Assembly: GCA_002085025.1 (NCBI GenBank)
Contig: MZGK01000001.1
Span: 1 to 38,477 of the forward strand
Length of the DNA: 38,477 bases
Reading direction: 5' to 3'
DNA from: Candidatus Omnitrophica bacterium 4484_213
GTDB lineage: Bacteria > Omnitrophota > 4484-213
The translations under genes were made by a program, and so were the position numbers. Shown here piece after piece: positions 26,862 through 35,525 of this stretch; the first letter of the stretch is position 1; every line of letters starts with the position of its first letter. The notes below the pieces were generated by a model that was given only the letters and a program-made list of their open reading frames with translations, ran no database searches and was not told the origin of the DNA.

Positions 26862-29763
26862 TTTCTCTTTTAGTTTGTAGCTTGCAGCGTGTGGCGTGCA
26901 TCACTCCCACGCACCTCTCACATAAATCCGGATACCTCTTATCTTTGCCCACACTCTCGGAATAATTCCAGCAGCGAGCGCACTTATTGCCCCTCGCATG
27001 TTCAACAGCAACTTCTAAATCCTTCTCTCCTTCTTTGACTTCTACTTGAGAAACAACAAAGATAGAGGGTAAATCCTTTTTGCTTTCTAATAAAAAATTT
27101 TTCAAGTTTTCATTCCCCACTTTTAAAACAACCTTTGCCTCGAGGGGGCTACCGATTTCCTTTTCAAACCTCTTTTCTTCCAATCTCTCACAAACCTTGT
27201 TTCTAATCTCAAAGAGTCTATCCCATTTCCCTTTTAATTGTTTATCTACCTTCTTTTCTAACTTGGGCCAGGAACAAAGATGCACGCTTTCTTCTTTTAT
27301 CCCCGGAATATACTTCCAAACCTCCTCAGCAGTAAAACATAAAATAGGAGCAATTATCTTAGTTAAGGTCAATAAAATTTGATAAAGCACGGTCTGCGCG
27401 GCACGTCGTTCTGATGAATCCTTAGCAAAGGTATACAAACGGTCCTTGAGAATATCCAGATAGAGGGCACTCATTTTTATCGCACAGAAATTCTGAAGCA
27501 ATTGGCAGACCTTGTAAAACTGAAATTCCTCATAAGCGGCTGTAACCTCTCTCAGCAAAATCTCGCTCTCTCCCAGTGCCCATTTATCTATTTCCATCAG
27601 TTTACTATATTCTATTCTATTTTTTTGATGATCAAAATCAAATAGATTAGATAGTAGAAAACGCAGCGTATTTCGAATCCGTCGATAGGATTGAACCGTA
27701 GTATCCAAGATAGAAGAAGAAAGTTTGATATCCTCATTGTAGTCGGCTGAAGCTACCCATAAACGCAAAATATCTGCTCCATTCTCTTGGATTATCTCCT
27801 GAGGAGAAATAACATTGCCCAGGGATTTGGACATCTTCTTTCCTTCACCATCAACTACAAATCCGTGAGTAAGCACTGCCTTAAAAGGCGAACTACCCTT
27901 GAGGGCTACACCGGTTAATAAAGAAGATTGAAACCAACCCCGATGTTGGTCGCTGCCTTCTAAATATAAATCAGCGGGATAAGTTAAATCTCCTGAGTCC
28001 TCTAAAACTGCATAGTGGCTTATCCCGGAGTCAAACCAGACATCTAAAATATCCTCCCCTTTGATAAACCCCCTTAGAGAACCCTTTGCTCGCTCTGCAA
28101 CACTGCGAACACTGCCCTTACTTTGTTTCATAGGTTTCTCTAACGGGATAAACTGCTTGCCGCCGCACTCCTTACAGGTTATATCCCGAGGCAGAATTTC
28201 CTCAACAGAGCGATTGAACCAACCCTCAATTCCCTCTTTTTTTACTAACTCCTCTACACTATCTAAAACCTCCTCATTGACTAACTCCCTCCCACAGTTG
28301 GCACAATAAAATACAGGAATAGGCACGCCCCAGTATCTCTGCCGCGACAGACACCAATCAGGCCTGAAGAGAAGCATATTTGCCATTCTCTTCTTTCCCC
28401 AAGCGGGAATCCAATCTATTTGATTATTAGTAAAACTTATAGATTTTTCTCTCAGATTAAAATGGTCAACCTTCATAAACCACTGCTTAGTTGCCCGAAA
28501 GATAACCTCTTTTTTGCACCGCCAGCAATGAGGATAGGAATGCTCAATCTCTTCTTCAACCGGCAAAAGCATCTCTTCTCGTTGGAGTTTTTTAACTATC
28601 TCTTTGTTAGCAGAAAAAACATCCATCCCTTTAAAAAATTGGACATCATCGGCGAACCTTCCTTTTTCATCCACTGGACTGATAATCGGCAGTTTATACT
28701 TCAGGCCTACTTCATAATCCTCTATACCGTGTCCGGGAGCAATGTGCACACAACCCGTTCCCTGCTTCAAATCTACAAAATCAGCCAACACCACCTTTGA
28801 GTCTCTCTCTATCCAAGGATGTCGGCACTCTAATCCCTTGAGTTCTTCACCCTTTAGGGTTTTGATAATCTCATAATCCTTTATCCCCGCCTTCTGCATT
28901 ACTTGCCCCACCAAAGCCTTAGCAATAATCAAAACCTCTTCTTGGTTTACGCTTTGCTCTTTGCGCTTTGCAGTTTTTACAAAGGCATATTCTGCCTGTG
29001 GGTGAAGAGCCACAGCCACATTTGCCGGTAGTGTCCAGGGAGTAGTAGTCCAAACAACAAAAGAGGGAAAGGGGTAGAGGGGAAGGGGTAGAGGGGAAGG
29101 GGTAGAGGCTTGTAGCTTAAACTTCACATAGACAGACGGTGAGGAAGCATCCTTATATTCCACCTCTGCCTCGGCTAAAGCGGTTTGACAATTCGGACAC
29201 CAATAAACAGGTTTCAGTTCCCGATAGATATAGCCTCGCTTAAATAATCTATTAAACGCCTGGATAATTTTAAATTCGTATCCCTTATCCATTGTAAGAT
29301 AAGAATTCTCCCAATCAGCGAATACTCCCAATCGCTTAAATTCTTCTTTTTGAATTCGGACAAACCTTTGGGCATAGTCCTTTGCCTTTACGCGGAAATC
29401 ATGCTGACTAATCTGGTCTTTGTCTATTTTTAGTTGCTTGAATAATTGATGCTCTACGGGTAAACCATGACAATCCCAGCCGATAATAAAAGGCGTATCA
29501 AAACCACGCATTGTCTTGTATTTTAGAATAATATCCTTTAAAATCTTATTCAAAGAATGACCAATATGAATATGGCCGTTGGCATAGGGAGGTCCATCGT
29601 GCAAGACATACTTAGGTTTGCCTTTTTGTTTTTTTCTGAGCAAACCATAGATATCTTTATTCTGCCACTCTTTTTCAATTTCTGGTTCCTTTTGCGAAAG
29701 ATTGCCCCGCATTGGGAATTTTGTTTGCGGTAAATTTAATGTTTCTTTGTAGTCCATATTCAA
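26848..29763 (-). CDS. ileS: Isoleucyl-tRNA synthetase
   Basis: DGPPYANGHIHIGHSLNKILKDII, GWDCHGLPVE, VWTTTPWTLPANVAVALHP, DVWFDSGISH, GKKMSKSLGN, C-terminal CARCWNY Zn motif. Confidence 0.98.
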   Translation of the reverse strand: MNMDYKETLNLPQTKFPMRGNLSQKEPEIEKEWQNKDIYGLLRKKQKGKPKYVLHDGPPYANGHIHIGHSLNKILKDIILKYKTMRGFDTPFIIGWDCHGLPVEHQLFKQLKIDKDQISQHDFRVKAKDYAQRFVRIQKEEFKRLGVFADWENSYLTMDKGYEFKIIQAFNRLFKRGYIYRELKPVYWCPNCQTALAEAEVEYKDASSPSVYVKFKLQASTPSPLPLPLYPFPSFVVWTTTPWTLPANVAVALHPQAEYAFVKTAKRKEQSVNQEEVLIIAKALVGQVMQKAGIKDYEIIKTLKGEELKGLECRHPWIERDSKVVLADFVDLKQGTGCVHIAPGHGIEDYEVGLKYKLPIISPVDEKGRFADDVQFFKGMDVFSANKEIVKKLQREEMLLPVEEEIEHSYPHCWRCKKEVIFRATKQWFMKVDHFNLREKSISFTNNQIDWIPAWGKKRMANMLLFRPDWCLSRQRYWGVPIPVFYCANCGRELVNEEVLDSVEELVKKEGIEGWFNRSVEEILPRDITCKECGGKQFIPLEKPMKQSKGSVRSVAERAKGSLRGFIKGEDILDVWFDSGISHYAVLEDSGDLTYPADLYLEGSDQHRGWFQSSLLTGVALKGSSPFKAVLTHGFVVDGEGKKMSKSLGNVISPQEIIQENGADILRLWVASADYNEDIKLSSSILDTTVQSYRRIRNTLRFLLSNLFDFDHQKNRIEYSKLMEIDKWALGESEILLREVTAAYEEFQFYKVCQLLQNFCAIKMSALYLDILKDRLYTFAKDSSERRAAQTVLYQILLTLTKIIAPILCFTAEEVWKYIPGIKEESVHLCSWPKLEKKVDKQLKGKWDRLFEIRNKVCERLEEKRFEKEIGSPLEAKVVLKVGNENLKNFLLESKKDLPSIFVVSQVEVKEGEKDLEVAVEHARGNKCARCWNYSESVGKDKRYPDLCERCVGVMHATRCKLQTKRENDDE
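28951..28978. repeat. Heptamer repeat gctttgc tctttgc gctttgc agttttt inside ileS
   Basis: Read directly; encodes KTAKRKEQS. Confidence 0.9.
29070..29118. repeat. 7/14-bp-period repeat aggggta gagggga (x2.5) then gaggctt gtagctt inside ileS
   Basis: Read directly; encodes QASTPSPLPLPLYPFP immediately before VVWTTTPWTLP. Confidence 0.95.
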
Positions 29764-29783
29764 CGCTTCACGCTACAGCCATC

Positions 29784-29868
29784 AACGAATTTACTAATCT
29801 ATACGAATATACGAATAATTCAAATGCCTCTTATTCGTATATTCGTAAGAGATTCGTAATTCGTAGAT
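29784..29868. repeat. A+T-rich ACGAAT palindromic repeat, copy B
   Basis: acgaatatacgaataa (29803-29818) and ttattcgtatattcgt (29831-29846): perfect 16-bp inverted repeat with extended imperfect flanks. Confidence 0.92.
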
Positions 29869-29893
29869 ATACCTTCTGCTTCAACGTGTATCT

Positions 29894-30982
29894 TTACAAG
29901 AATTTTTTCATTCCTCTTCTTTTACTTATTTCTTTAACCAAGAGTTTTACATCCTGGGTTCTATCCTGCGGACAGACCAAAGTGGCATCCTTTGTTTGGA
30001 TAACTACCAGATTGGACAAACCCAAAACGGCAGTTAATCTCTCTTTGTCTCCGATAATTACGGAATTATAGGTATCTATATGGACAGATTTGCCTCGGCA
30101 GACATTGCCTTTTTCATCCTTTTTATGAAACTCCCAAAACGCCCGCCAGGAACCTAAATCTGTCCAACCAAAGTCTCCTTCTATCAAAAAAACATTTCTT
30201 GCTTTCTCCATAACTCCATAATCAATAGAGATGCTCTTTAAGCCTTTATAGACCTCTTTTATCACCTCTTTCCTTTGTTTTGTTTTCAAGCAATCTTCGA
30301 TCTTCATTAAGCCAGAATAAAGCTGGGGCAGATGTTCTTTTATCGCCTCCAAGATAACCGAAGCCCTCCAAACAAATATTCCGCTATTCCAGAAATAATT
30401 TCCACTTCGTAAAAACTTTTCGGCATCTTCTTTCTTCGGCTTCTCCACAAATCTTTCTACCTGAAAAACTTTCTTTTCCCTTTTTGCCCTATGCCCTATG
30501 CCCTTTGCCCTTTGCACTTTTATATACCCATATCCTGTCGCCGGATAACTCGGTTTTATACCAATAGTCACTAAAGCGTTCTCCTTGCGGGCTATGCTTG
30601 CGGCTAAGGAAAGGACCTTACGAAATTTTGTTTTTTTTCTAATGATATGGTCAGCCGGAAGGCAAACCATTATCCCATCGGGATTCTCTTTCTTAATCAA
30701 AACCGCTCCTAAACCAATAGCCGTGGCGGTATTCCGAGATAAGGGTTCAGCAATAATCTTCTTTCTCTCCAAAAGAACTAATTTTTTCAGAGTAGGAACC
30801 TGCTCTTTATTTGTAATTACAAAAATTCTCTTCTTATCAATAAACGGTTTTAACCTCTCGAGAGTATCCTCAATCATTGTTTTGCGAGTAGCCACCGAAA
30901 GCATCTGCTTAGGGTTTTTTATCCGGCTCTTTGGCCAGAACCGTTTCCCTTTTCCTCCGGCTATTATTAGACAGTATAACAT
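29894..30982 (-). CDS. manC: Mannose-1-phosphate guanylyltransferase
   Basis: LIIAGGKGKRFWPKSRIKNPKQML, LPADHII, RFVEKPKKEDAEKFL, WNSGIFVWRAS, DFGWTDLGSW. Confidence 0.93.
   Translation of the reverse strand: MLYCLIIAGGKGKRFWPKSRIKNPKQMLSVATRKTMIEDTLERLKPFIDKKRIFVITNKEQVPTLKKLVLLERKKIIAEPLSRNTATAIGLGAVLIKKENPDGIMVCLPADHIIRKKTKFRKVLSLAASIARKENALVTIGIKPSYPATGYGYIKVQRAKGIGHRAKREKKVFQVERFVEKPKKEDAEKFLRSGNYFWNSGIFVWRASVILEAIKEHLPQLYSGLMKIEDCLKTKQRKEVIKEVYKGLKSISIDYGVMEKARNVFLIEGDFGWTDLGSWRAFWEFHKKDEKGNVCRGKSVHIDTYNSVIIGDKERLTAVLGLSNLVVIQTKDATLVCPQDRTQDVKLLVKEISKRRGMKKFL
30481..30522. repeat. Heptamer repeat tttttgc cctatgc cctatgc cctttgc cctttgc acttttа-type inside manC
   Basis: Read directly; encodes KVQRAKGIGHRAKREKK. 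Confidence 0.95.
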
Positions 30983-31017
30983 AACTATTAAGTCACCCAG
31001 ACGCCAGTGAGGAGAAA

Positions 31018-31118
31018 AAGGGTTAGCATGGTTAACAAGGGGTAGTAAGGTTTAGAAAGGGAATGGGAAACTCCCCTACTACCCCTTGTTAACCCTTGCT
31101 ATCCCTTTCTAACCCCTG
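31018..31118. repeat. Decamer-period (AGGGNTAGNA) inverted-repeat element, copy 2
   Basis: agggttagca tggttaacaa ggggtagtaa gg (31019-31050) versus the reverse complement of 31073-31106, agggatagcaagggttaacaaggggtagtagggg. Confidence 0.92.
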
Positions 31119-31142
31119 TGGTTTTCTGGGGCTGGGGGACTA

Positions 31143-31442
31143 TTAATCGTTATCTATAATCTTAGGAACCTTAAAGAAGTTCCCCTCTCTCTCCGGAGCA
31201 TTCTTTAGCACTTCTTGAGGAGGTAATGATTTCTTGACTTTGTCCTCGCGGAAAACATTCTGCTTCCTCCCCTTTCCAAAAAGAGAGCCAATCTTAACAT
31301 CATCGGTCCGCAGATCCTTTAATTTATTGACATAGTCCAATATCTTGCTCAGCTGTCCGGCAATCTCTTTTTTCTCATCTTCTCTTAATTTTATCCGGGC
31401 TAATTCTTCAATATGGTTGATATCATCGGTTTTTAAACTCAT
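31143..31442 (-). CDS. gatC: Asp-tRNA(Asn)/Glu-tRNA(Gln) amidotransferase subunit C
   Basis: MSLKTDDINHIEELARIKLREDEKKEIAGQLSKILDYVNKLKDLRTDDV. Confidence 0.92.
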   Translation of the reverse strand: MSLKTDDINHIEELARIKLREDEKKEIAGQLSKILDYVNKLKDLRTDDVKIGSLFGKGRKQNVFREDKVKKSLPPQEVLKNAPEREGNFFKVPKIIDND

Positions 31443-32286
31443 GGTTCCTCTCTGGAGACAACCTAATCTCTGCAAAATTTTTGCTTAGTTTAATAAACTC
31501 TTCCAAAGTAAGTGTTTCTCCGCGTCGCTTAAAATCTACATTCGTATCTCTAAGGAGCTTTTTGCCCAAATCCTTACTCAAAGAAAAATTACTTGTCAAA
31601 CAATTAAGAATAGTTTTTCTCCGCTGGCTAAAGGCGGCTTCAATTATCTTAAAAAAGACCTCTCCGTCTTGAACAAAATACTTTTTTTCTTTATAAACAT
31701 CTAATCGGGCCAGACAAGAATCTACCTTTGGAACAGGAAAAAAGGACTTTGCCGAGATTTTAAAGACTACTCTGGGCTGGCTAAAAAATTTTGCCTTTAC
31801 AGAGAGAATGCTATAATTCTTGTTACCAGGTTTGGCTGTGAGGCGCTCGCCTACCTCCTTCTGCACCGTAATCAGAATAAAATCAACCACTCCTTTTTGC
31901 TTAAATAAATGGAAAATTATTGGTGTAGTGATGTAGTAGGGAAGATTGCCGATTACCTTTGTTTCCTTTGCGAGCTTTAAATCTCTAAAATCAACCTTCA
32001 AGATATCCTTGTTTATAATCTCTAAATTAGGAAAATCTCCAAATCTATCCTTTAATATTTCAACTAACCGCTTATCTTTTTCAATGGCAATTACCCGTTT
32101 TGCCTTCTTTAAAATCTCCTCGCTCAAGACCCCAAATCCTGGACCAATCTCAATGATTGTATCATCCCTCTGCAAATCAGCGGCTTTTATTATCTTGCGT
32201 CTAATATTCTCATCAATCAAAAAATTCTGCCCCCAACGTTTCTTGGGATGGAAGTTATGCTTTTCAAAAAGGGCTTGAAGGTTCAT
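31423..32286 (-). CDS. rsmA: 16S rRNA (adenine(1518)-N6/adenine(1519)-N6)-dimethyltransferase
   Basis: KKRWGQNFLIDENIRRKII, IIEIGPGFGVLSEEIL, VIGNLPYYITTPIIFHLF. Confidence 0.96.
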   Translation of the reverse strand: MNLQALFEKHNFHPKKRWGQNFLIDENIRRKIIKAADLQRDDTIIEIGPGFGVLSEEILKKAKRVIAIEKDKRLVEILKDRFGDFPNLEIINKDILKVDFRDLKLAKETKVIGNLPYYITTPIIFHLFKQKGVVDFILITVQKEVGERLTAKPGNKNYSILSVKAKFFSQPRVVFKISAKSFFPVPKVDSCLARLDVYKEKKYFVQDGEVFFKIIEAAFSQRRKTILNCLTSNFSLSKDLGKKLLRDTNVDFKRRGETLTLEEFIKLSKNFAEIRLSPERNHEFKNR

Positions 32287-33335
32287 TGAGATAAAAACTC
32301 TGCCATCTTTATCGCCTCAACCATTGAGCCGGGATTGGCAATCCCTTTTCCGGCAATGTCAAAAGCAGTGCCGTGGTCCGGAGAGGTGCGGATTATTGGC
32401 AGCCCCAGGGTTATATTCACTCCCTTATCAAAGGCAAGCATCTTAAAAGGAACAAGCCCCTGGTCGTGATACATCGCTATTACCACCTCATATTTTTTAG
32501 AATATGCCTGATGAAAAAGCACATCTGCCGGCAAAGGACCTTCAATTTTCATTCCCTCTTGCCTTGCCTTTTTTACTGCTTTTTCTATCTCCTTTTCCTC
32601 ACTGCCAAAGAGCCCCTTTTCTCCGGCGTGCGGATTAAAACCGGCAACGCCAATCCTTGCTTTCTTTCTGAAATATTTTTTAAAAAAGTCATTGCTCAAT
32701 TTTATCGTTTTATAAACCCTTTGCTTAGTTAATAAAGAACTTACTTCTCTGAGTGGCAGATGAGTAGTCACTAAAACTACATTGAAAAAAGAACTACCAA
32801 ACATCATCGCAACATCTTTTACTTCGGTTAATTCTGCCAGCAATTGCGTGTGACCGGGATAATCATAGCCGGCTAAATTCATCGCCTCTTTGTTAACAGG
32901 AGCAGTTACTAAGGCGTCTATTTTTTTCTTCTGGGCAAGCTGGACACCCTTCTCAATATATTCAACAGCCGCCCTACCTAATTCTCTGTCTACCCTCCCT
33001 GCTCTGAATTTATAATTTATATTAGAAAGGTCTAAAATGTTTGCTTGTTTTGGTAAAGGAATATTTAACTTATGAGAATTATTCTCGATTACTTTTTTAT
33101 CGCCAATAATTAGAAATCTCGCACCTAGTTTTTTAACTTCTTTGTCGTCTAATGCCTTTAAAATTACCTCTGGTCCAATACCGGCTGCATCGCCCAATGT
33201 AATTCCAATCTTACAGGCTACACCTGCCCGCCATCTGGCAGGCGGGGGCTTCAAGCTTCCGGTTTCAGGTTTTTTCTTGTGGCTTGTAGCCTGTGGCTTG
33301 TAGCCTGTGGCTTTACTTAATCTCAATGTAGGCAT
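32283..33335 (-). CDS. pdxA: 4-hydroxythreonine-4-phosphate dehydrogenase (PdxA family)
   Basis: KIGITLGDAAGIGPEVILKAL, TAPVNKEAMNLAGYDYPGHTQLLAELT, MYHDQGLVPFKMLAFDKGVNITLGLPIIRTSPDHGTAFDIAGKG. N-terminal about 37 aa are repeat-encoded. Confidence 0.94.
   Translation of the reverse strand: MPTLRLSKATGYKPQATSHKKKPETGSLKPPPARWRAGVACKIGITLGDAAGIGPEVILKALDDKEVKKLGARFLIIGDKKVIENNSHKLNIPLPKQANILDLSNINYKFRAGRVDRELGRAAVEYIEKGVQLAQKKKIDALVTAPVNKEAMNLAGYDYPGHTQLLAELTEVKDVAMMFGSSFFNVVLVTTHLPLREVSSLLTKQRVYKTIKLSNDFFKKYFRKKARIGVAGFNPHAGEKGLFGSEEKEIEKAVKKARQEGMKIEGPLPADVLFHQAYSKKYEVVIAMYHDQGLVPFKMLAFDKGVNITLGLPIIRTSPDHGTAFDIAGKGIANPGSMVEAIKMAEFLSQ
33246..33316. repeat. Bipartite degenerate heptamer element, cleanest copy
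   Basis: gggcttc aagcttc cggtttc aggtttt ... cttgtgg cttgtag cctgtgg cttgtag cctgtgg cttta. Confidence 0.95.
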
Positions 33336-34194
33336 CTTTTTTCAATTCTTGCATCCATTTATTAAACTCCTCTGCGCTTTTTTTCTGCCATAAGATATTT
33401 TCAATCTTATCCCTAACCTTTGGAAAACTGCTTATCTCTTTTTGTTGTTTCCCCTCCACCTTAAAAATACAATAACCAAGTTCTGTTTTTATCAGCCCCG
33501 AGAACTCTCCGATTTTTAGACTAAAGATAACACTATCAATTTGAGGAACCATCTCTCCTCTTGCTACAAATTTTACCTCTCCGTCCCTAAACTCATCTCC
33601 TGCTCTTAATTTATTCAATGTCTCTATGGCTTTATCCTTCGATTCGAAAGAGAGCATTCTTATCTTGACTCTTTCTGGTTGAGTAAAATCATCAATGTGT
33701 TCCTCGTAATAAGAGGCTATCTCTTCGGGCGTAATATCTACTTTTCTAACAAGATAATCTTGAATTGTCTTCCTAATCATAATCTGTTCTTTATATCTTT
33801 CTCTCAATTTCTGAATATTAAGATTTTCTTGCCTTAAGGTCTTAGTAAACTCTTCTAAGGAAGAAAATCTCTTTCTTGCTTTAGCGATTTCTTTTTCTAT
33901 CTCCTCCTCACTTGCCTTAATCCCTCTCTTCTCTGCCTCCTCAAGAATAAGTTTATTCTCGATCATCTGCTCTAAAATATTCTCTTTTGCCCTCTTGAGT
34001 TTTTTATCCAAATCTTTATTTTGATAAACCGCCTTGTATTGTTCATACAAAGGCAGGAGATTATAATCCAATTCCTGCTGAGTAATCACCTCGTTATTTA
34101 CTACGGCAACAATCTTATTTACCTCTTCGGCACTTACAAAAAAGGCAGAAAAGAAAAAAACAAAAAGCAAAAAATGCAAAAACCCCTTTGTCAT
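33313..34194 (-). CDS. SurA-like periplasmic peptidyl-prolyl isomerase/chaperone
   Basis: Signal peptide; VNKIVAVVNNEVITQQELDYNL, MIENKLILEEAEKRGI, ITPEEIASYYEEHIDDFTQPERVKIRML. Confidence 0.88.
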   Translation of the reverse strand: MTKGFLHFLLFVFFFSAFFVSAEEVNKIVAVVNNEVITQQELDYNLLPLYEQYKAVYQNKDLDKKLKRAKENILEQMIENKLILEEAEKRGIKASEEEIEKEIAKARKRFSSLEEFTKTLRQENLNIQKLRERYKEQIMIRKTIQDYLVRKVDITPEEIASYYEEHIDDFTQPERVKIRMLSFESKDKAIETLNKLRAGDEFRDGEVKFVARGEMVPQIDSVIFSLKIGEFSGLIKTELGYCIFKVEGKQQKEISSFPKVRDKIENILWQKKSAEEFNKWMQELKKDAYIEIK

Positions 34195-34195
34195 T

Positions 34196-34630
34196 TTATC
34201 TCCAGAGCCTTCTTATCGCTGATTTCGCCCTCTCGTTTTTCGGGTCTATGCTCAATATCTTCCTCCATTCTCTCTCTGCTTTATCAAAATCTCCCTTTTG
34301 ATAATAATCCCAACCTGTTTGATAAAGTCTGTTAATGACCTCGCTATATTCCTCCACTGTTGGAAACTTTCCTCTTTCTAATCCTTGCCATATTTGGTCC
34401 CAATTAGCAATCTTTGCCCAAATAGCGGAAAGAAACTTCTTTATTTCCTCAATATCTTTTCCCCATTCCGAGGGTTCCTCCTTGCCCGAAAAGAAGTCCT
34501 CAACAATCTGATGAAAACCCCACCTCTCTGCTTCTCTAACCTTGTTCGTCTGGGGTCTGCCTATCGATGCAAAAGAAACAATAAAAAAAGAAACAAGTAA
34601 CACTATCAAAATTGGCTTATTTCTTTTCAT
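34196..34630 (-). CDS. Hypothetical exported protein with a C-terminal TPR-like repeat
   Basis: Signal-like MKRNKPILIVLLVSFFIVSFASIG; GWDYYQKGDFDKAEREWRKILSIDPKNERAKSAI. Confidence 0.65.
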   Translation of the reverse strand: MKRNKPILIVLLVSFFIVSFASIGRPQTNKVREAERWGFHQIVEDFFSGKEEPSEWGKDIEEIKKFLSAIWAKIANWDQIWQGLERGKFPTVEEYSEVINRLYQTGWDYYQKGDFDKAEREWRKILSIDPKNERAKSAIRRLWR

Positions 34631-35525
34631 CCTTTCCTCCATTAAAACCTGAAGAAAAAATAGTCTCAATTCTTTCTTCTTGCTTAACTACTATCGTCCC
34701 TTCCGCATCCTTTAAGCCCTCAATCAACCTCAACCCTTTATCTTTGCCCAAAACAAATACAGCGGTAGCTAAAATATCGCTTTTTAAACAACTATTTGAA
34801 ATAATTGTGCTGCTTAAGATATTATCTTCGGCTACTTGTTTACTTTGAGGATTGATAATGTGCTTTCTAAGATAATTTCCAGAGGTAGCAATCGCTTTAT
34901 TTCTTAATTTTAAAACCCGCAATATCTTATTTCTTCCTTGCGGATGTTGAATGCCAATTTTCCACTCTCTTCCTGAGGCTATTATATCTCCGCCGGCATT
35001 TATTAAGAAAGAACTAACTCCTGACTCTCTCAATCCCTTAGCAACCTGGTCAACAATATACCCCTTTGCACAGCCCCCTAAATCTATTTTTAGACCTTCT
35101 CTGCTAAAAAAAATTGTTCTTTTCTTCTCGTTTAAGCCAATATCTTTATAACTCGCCTCTTTATTCGGAGAGTTTATAGTGGGGTCAAATGCCCCATCAG
35201 TGAGCTCGGAGAATTCGACTGCTTTTTTAATAACAAAAAATAAATCCTCACTTACACCTACTGACTGCTGAGCAGCATCTTTATTCAGTCGGGAAAGTTC
35301 ACTCTTCGGATTATGAAAGTCAAAGATCTTTTCTAGCCTATCTATCTCGGCAAATGCTAAATTTATCTTTCTTTGAAGCTCTTCTCTATCTTGCCCAACT
35401 GCTTTGATTTCAACGGTGGTACCTAAAAGAATGCGTTTGTCTTGAACCGACGAGAGAGAACAAGCGGAAGGCAGAAGAGAGAACAGTAAGCAGTAGGCAG
35501 TAAGCAGTAGGCAAAATTTCTTCAT
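34617..35525 (-). CDS. apbE: FAD:protein FMN transferase (ApbE family lipoprotein)
   Basis: LLGTTVEIKA, SELSRLNKDA, LTDGAFDPTINS, LKIDLGGCAKGYIVDQVAKGLRESGVSSFLINAGGDIIASG, HIINPQSKQVA. Confidence 0.94.
   Translation of the reverse strand: MKKFCLLLTAYCLLFSLLPSACSLSSVQDKRILLGTTVEIKAVGQDREELQRKINLAFAEIDRLEKIFDFHNPKSELSRLNKDAAQQSVGVSEDLFFVIKKAVEFSELTDGAFDPTINSPNKEASYKDIGLNEKKRTIFFSREGLKIDLGGCAKGYIVDQVAKGLRESGVSSFLINAGGDIIASGREWKIGIQHPQGRNKILRVLKLRNKAIATSGNYLRKHIINPQSKQVAEDNILSSTIISNSCLKSDILATAVFVLGKDKGLRLIEGLKDAEGTIVVKQEERIETIFSSGFNGGKDEKK
35483..35510. repeat. Heptamer repeat acagtaa gcagtag gcagtaa gcagtag inside the apbE signal peptide
   Basis: Read directly; encodes CLLLTAYCLLF. Confidence 0.95.

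Noticed and set aside
26848-29763. T-box or other riboswitch upstream of ileS or ilvD
   Set aside because: No T-box consensus or known riboswitch core recognised in the upstream sequence; only repeat elements are present.
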